Shown in pieces: positions 63,119 to 64,000 of a stretch of 64,000 nucleotides of DNA. This stretch comes from Methylomagnum ishizawai. Its GTDB lineage: Bacteria; Pseudomonadota; Gammaproteobacteria; Methylococcales; Methylococcaceae. The stretch covers positions 3,730,881 through 3,794,880 of the forward strand of contig NZ_FXAM01000001.1 in assembly GCF_900155475.1 (NCBI RefSeq), written 5' to 3'. Positions within the stretch are counted from its first letter, which is position 1, and each line of letters begins with the position of its first letter. The notes under the pieces are model-generated. The model was not told the origin of the DNA. It did no database searches and saw only the letters and a program-made list of their open reading frames with translations. The position numbers and the translations under genes were made by a program.

Positions 63119-64000
63119 TCAAAGCCGTTCCAAGCGCACCCCATCCAGCAGCGGCGGGATTTCCTCCGGCGCGATCATCGCCACGTCCGGGCGCAGGGCG
63201 TTGGCCGCGCCCGCCGCCACGGCGTAGCGCAAGCGTGCTTCCCAGGACAACCCCGCCAGCCAGCCATGGGCCAAACCGGCCAGATAGCAATCCCCGGACC
63301 CGACCGGATTGACCTGCCGCAGGGCGGGCGGCCACACCCGCCAACGCGCCCGCCCGGATTCGACGATTTCGATGGCGGCGGCACCGTCGGTGATGTGCAG
63401 TTCTTCGACGCGCTCCCAGCCGGGGCTTTGCGCCCATTCCTGCCGGTTGGGCTTGGACAGGCCGGGAGCCACAGGACCGGCCAGCGCCCGGCCCATCGCG
63501 GGACCGTAGGCATCCAACCAGCAACGCACGCCCCGGCGCTCGCACAACGCCAGCAAATCGGCGTACAAGCCATCCGCCACCGGAGCCGGCACCGAGCCGC
63601 TGGCGATCACCAGGCGTACCGAGTCCAGCCAGCTTTCCACCCGGTTCAACAAGGCTTGGCACTCGGCCTGCGTCACCTCGAAGCCACCCGGAAACACCGT
63701 GGTCGGATGTTCGTCCTGGGGATCGGAAGCCATGAAACCCACCCGGAGCGGGGCCAGGGTTTCGACAAAGGCGTCGTGTACGCCCTCGGCCCGGACCAGT
63801 TCGCGCAGCCAAGCCCCGCTATGGCCGCCCGCGAAGCCGGTCAAGGCCACCCGGTGCCCATGCCGGGCCAGGACGCGGGCCACGTTCACGCCCTTGCCCT
63901 CGGCGACCATAGCCAGCGCGGCCACGCGGTTGACCGCTCCCGGCGTATACGGACCCGGATGGACGAGGTTGAGGAGCGGATTGGCATTGATAACCAGGGC
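63119..64000 (-). CDS. PfkB-family carbohydrate kinase (1-phosphofructokinase-like), partial
   Basis: At least 294 residues of a ribokinase-fold sugar kinase; the N terminus continues beyond 64000. The substrate motif NPLLNLVHPGPYTPGAVNRV and GKGVNVARVLARHG match the FruK/LacC branch, and the anion hole is NPVGSGDCYLAG (catalytic Asp in GSGD). It probably phosphorylates a sugar phosphate such as fructose 1-phosphate. The Gly-Ala form GAGD is changed to GSGD, which is tolerated in some members. Confidence 0.85.
   Translation of the reverse strand, partial: ALVINANPLLNLVHPGPYTPGAVNRVAALAMVAEGKGVNVARVLARHGHRVALTGFAGGHSGAWLRELVRAEGVHDAFVETLAPLRVGFMASDPQDEHPTTVFPGGFEVTQAECQALLNRVESWLDSVRLVIASGSVPAPVADGLYADLLALCERRGVRCWLDAYGPAMGRALAGPVAPGLSKPNRQEWAQSPGWERVEELHITDGAAAIEIVESGRARWRVWPPALRQVNPVGSGDCYLAGLAHGWLAGLSWEARLRYAVAAGAANALRPDVAMIAPEEIPPLLDGVRLERL

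Overview
The window is high-GC proteobacterial chromosome, most likely from a diazotrophic gammaproteobacterium. The nifL-nifA pair, an H-NS-type nucleoid protein with a YRDPxN...WTGRG motif and a type I-E CRISPR remnant support this. A Methylococcaceae-type methanotroph is my guess from the overall gene mix and is not proven by the sequence. Coding is dense, with many convergent and divergent short operons.

Region by region. Positions 1-1340 hold the tail of a type I-E CRISPR-Cas operon (cas5e end, cas6e) and a four-repeat decayed array, with no cas1/cas2 where they are normally found. Positions 1353-8833 hold housekeeping and stress genes: a KefB-like antiporter, a chemoreceptor, a cysteine desulfurase-like PLP enzyme, a universal stress protein, a TerC-family membrane protein and a YajD-like HNH protein. 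Positions 8874-13271 hold a MITE-like inverted repeat, a patatin-like phospholipase with an unknown partner, a lipoprotein and an H-NS-like protein. Positions 13892-17774 form a leftward block of CPBP protease, glycosyltransferase and asparagine synthetase, probably for surface polysaccharide. Positions 17966-24439 hold a HExxH/YkgJ fusion protein, a DUF1796-like protein, a 1156-aa protein that may be a diphosphate-dependent PEP carboxykinase, and a small unknown. Positions 24651-37308 hold a lipoprotein caspase, a lipoprotein hydrolase, a TagH-like FHA protein with a PP2C phosphatase, a hybrid histidine kinase, a C13 protease and a diguanylate cyclase. Positions 37743-39716 encode an exported DUF3604 protein. 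Positions 40027-43186 are nifL-nifA, the regulators of nitrogen fixation.

Positions 43170-55334 are a 12-kb P4-like integrative element inserted at the 3' end of nifA. An 83-bp perfect direct repeat flanks it and contains the last nifA codons and the nifA terminator, so nifA stays intact. The element has a tyrosine integrase, paired GGTGTACC sites at both ends, an AlpA-type regulator, a TOPRIM/DUF927 primase-helicase followed by twelve GGTGGGAC iterons (a likely replication origin), an Ogr/Delta-type zinc finger and a cargo zone. The cargo zone holds a RelE-type and a VapC-type toxin-antitoxin pair, an AT-rich coiled-coil membrane protein and an unknown 270-aa protein. Three copies of a roughly 90-nt structured RNA, resembling the C4 antisense RNA of P1/P4-type elements, lie between the cargo cassettes. 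They share a predicted pseudoknot and a compensatory base change. I consider this repeated RNA-cargo arrangement the most interesting system in the window.

Positions 55335-64000 return to chromosome: a small remnant of a second related element, a CDF metal exporter, a periplasmic protein, an FMN-binding/membrane pair, a lipoprotein, an SbmA-like ABC protein with a decayed ATPase under a transcriptional regulator with an AAA domain, and the end of a PfkB-family sugar kinase.
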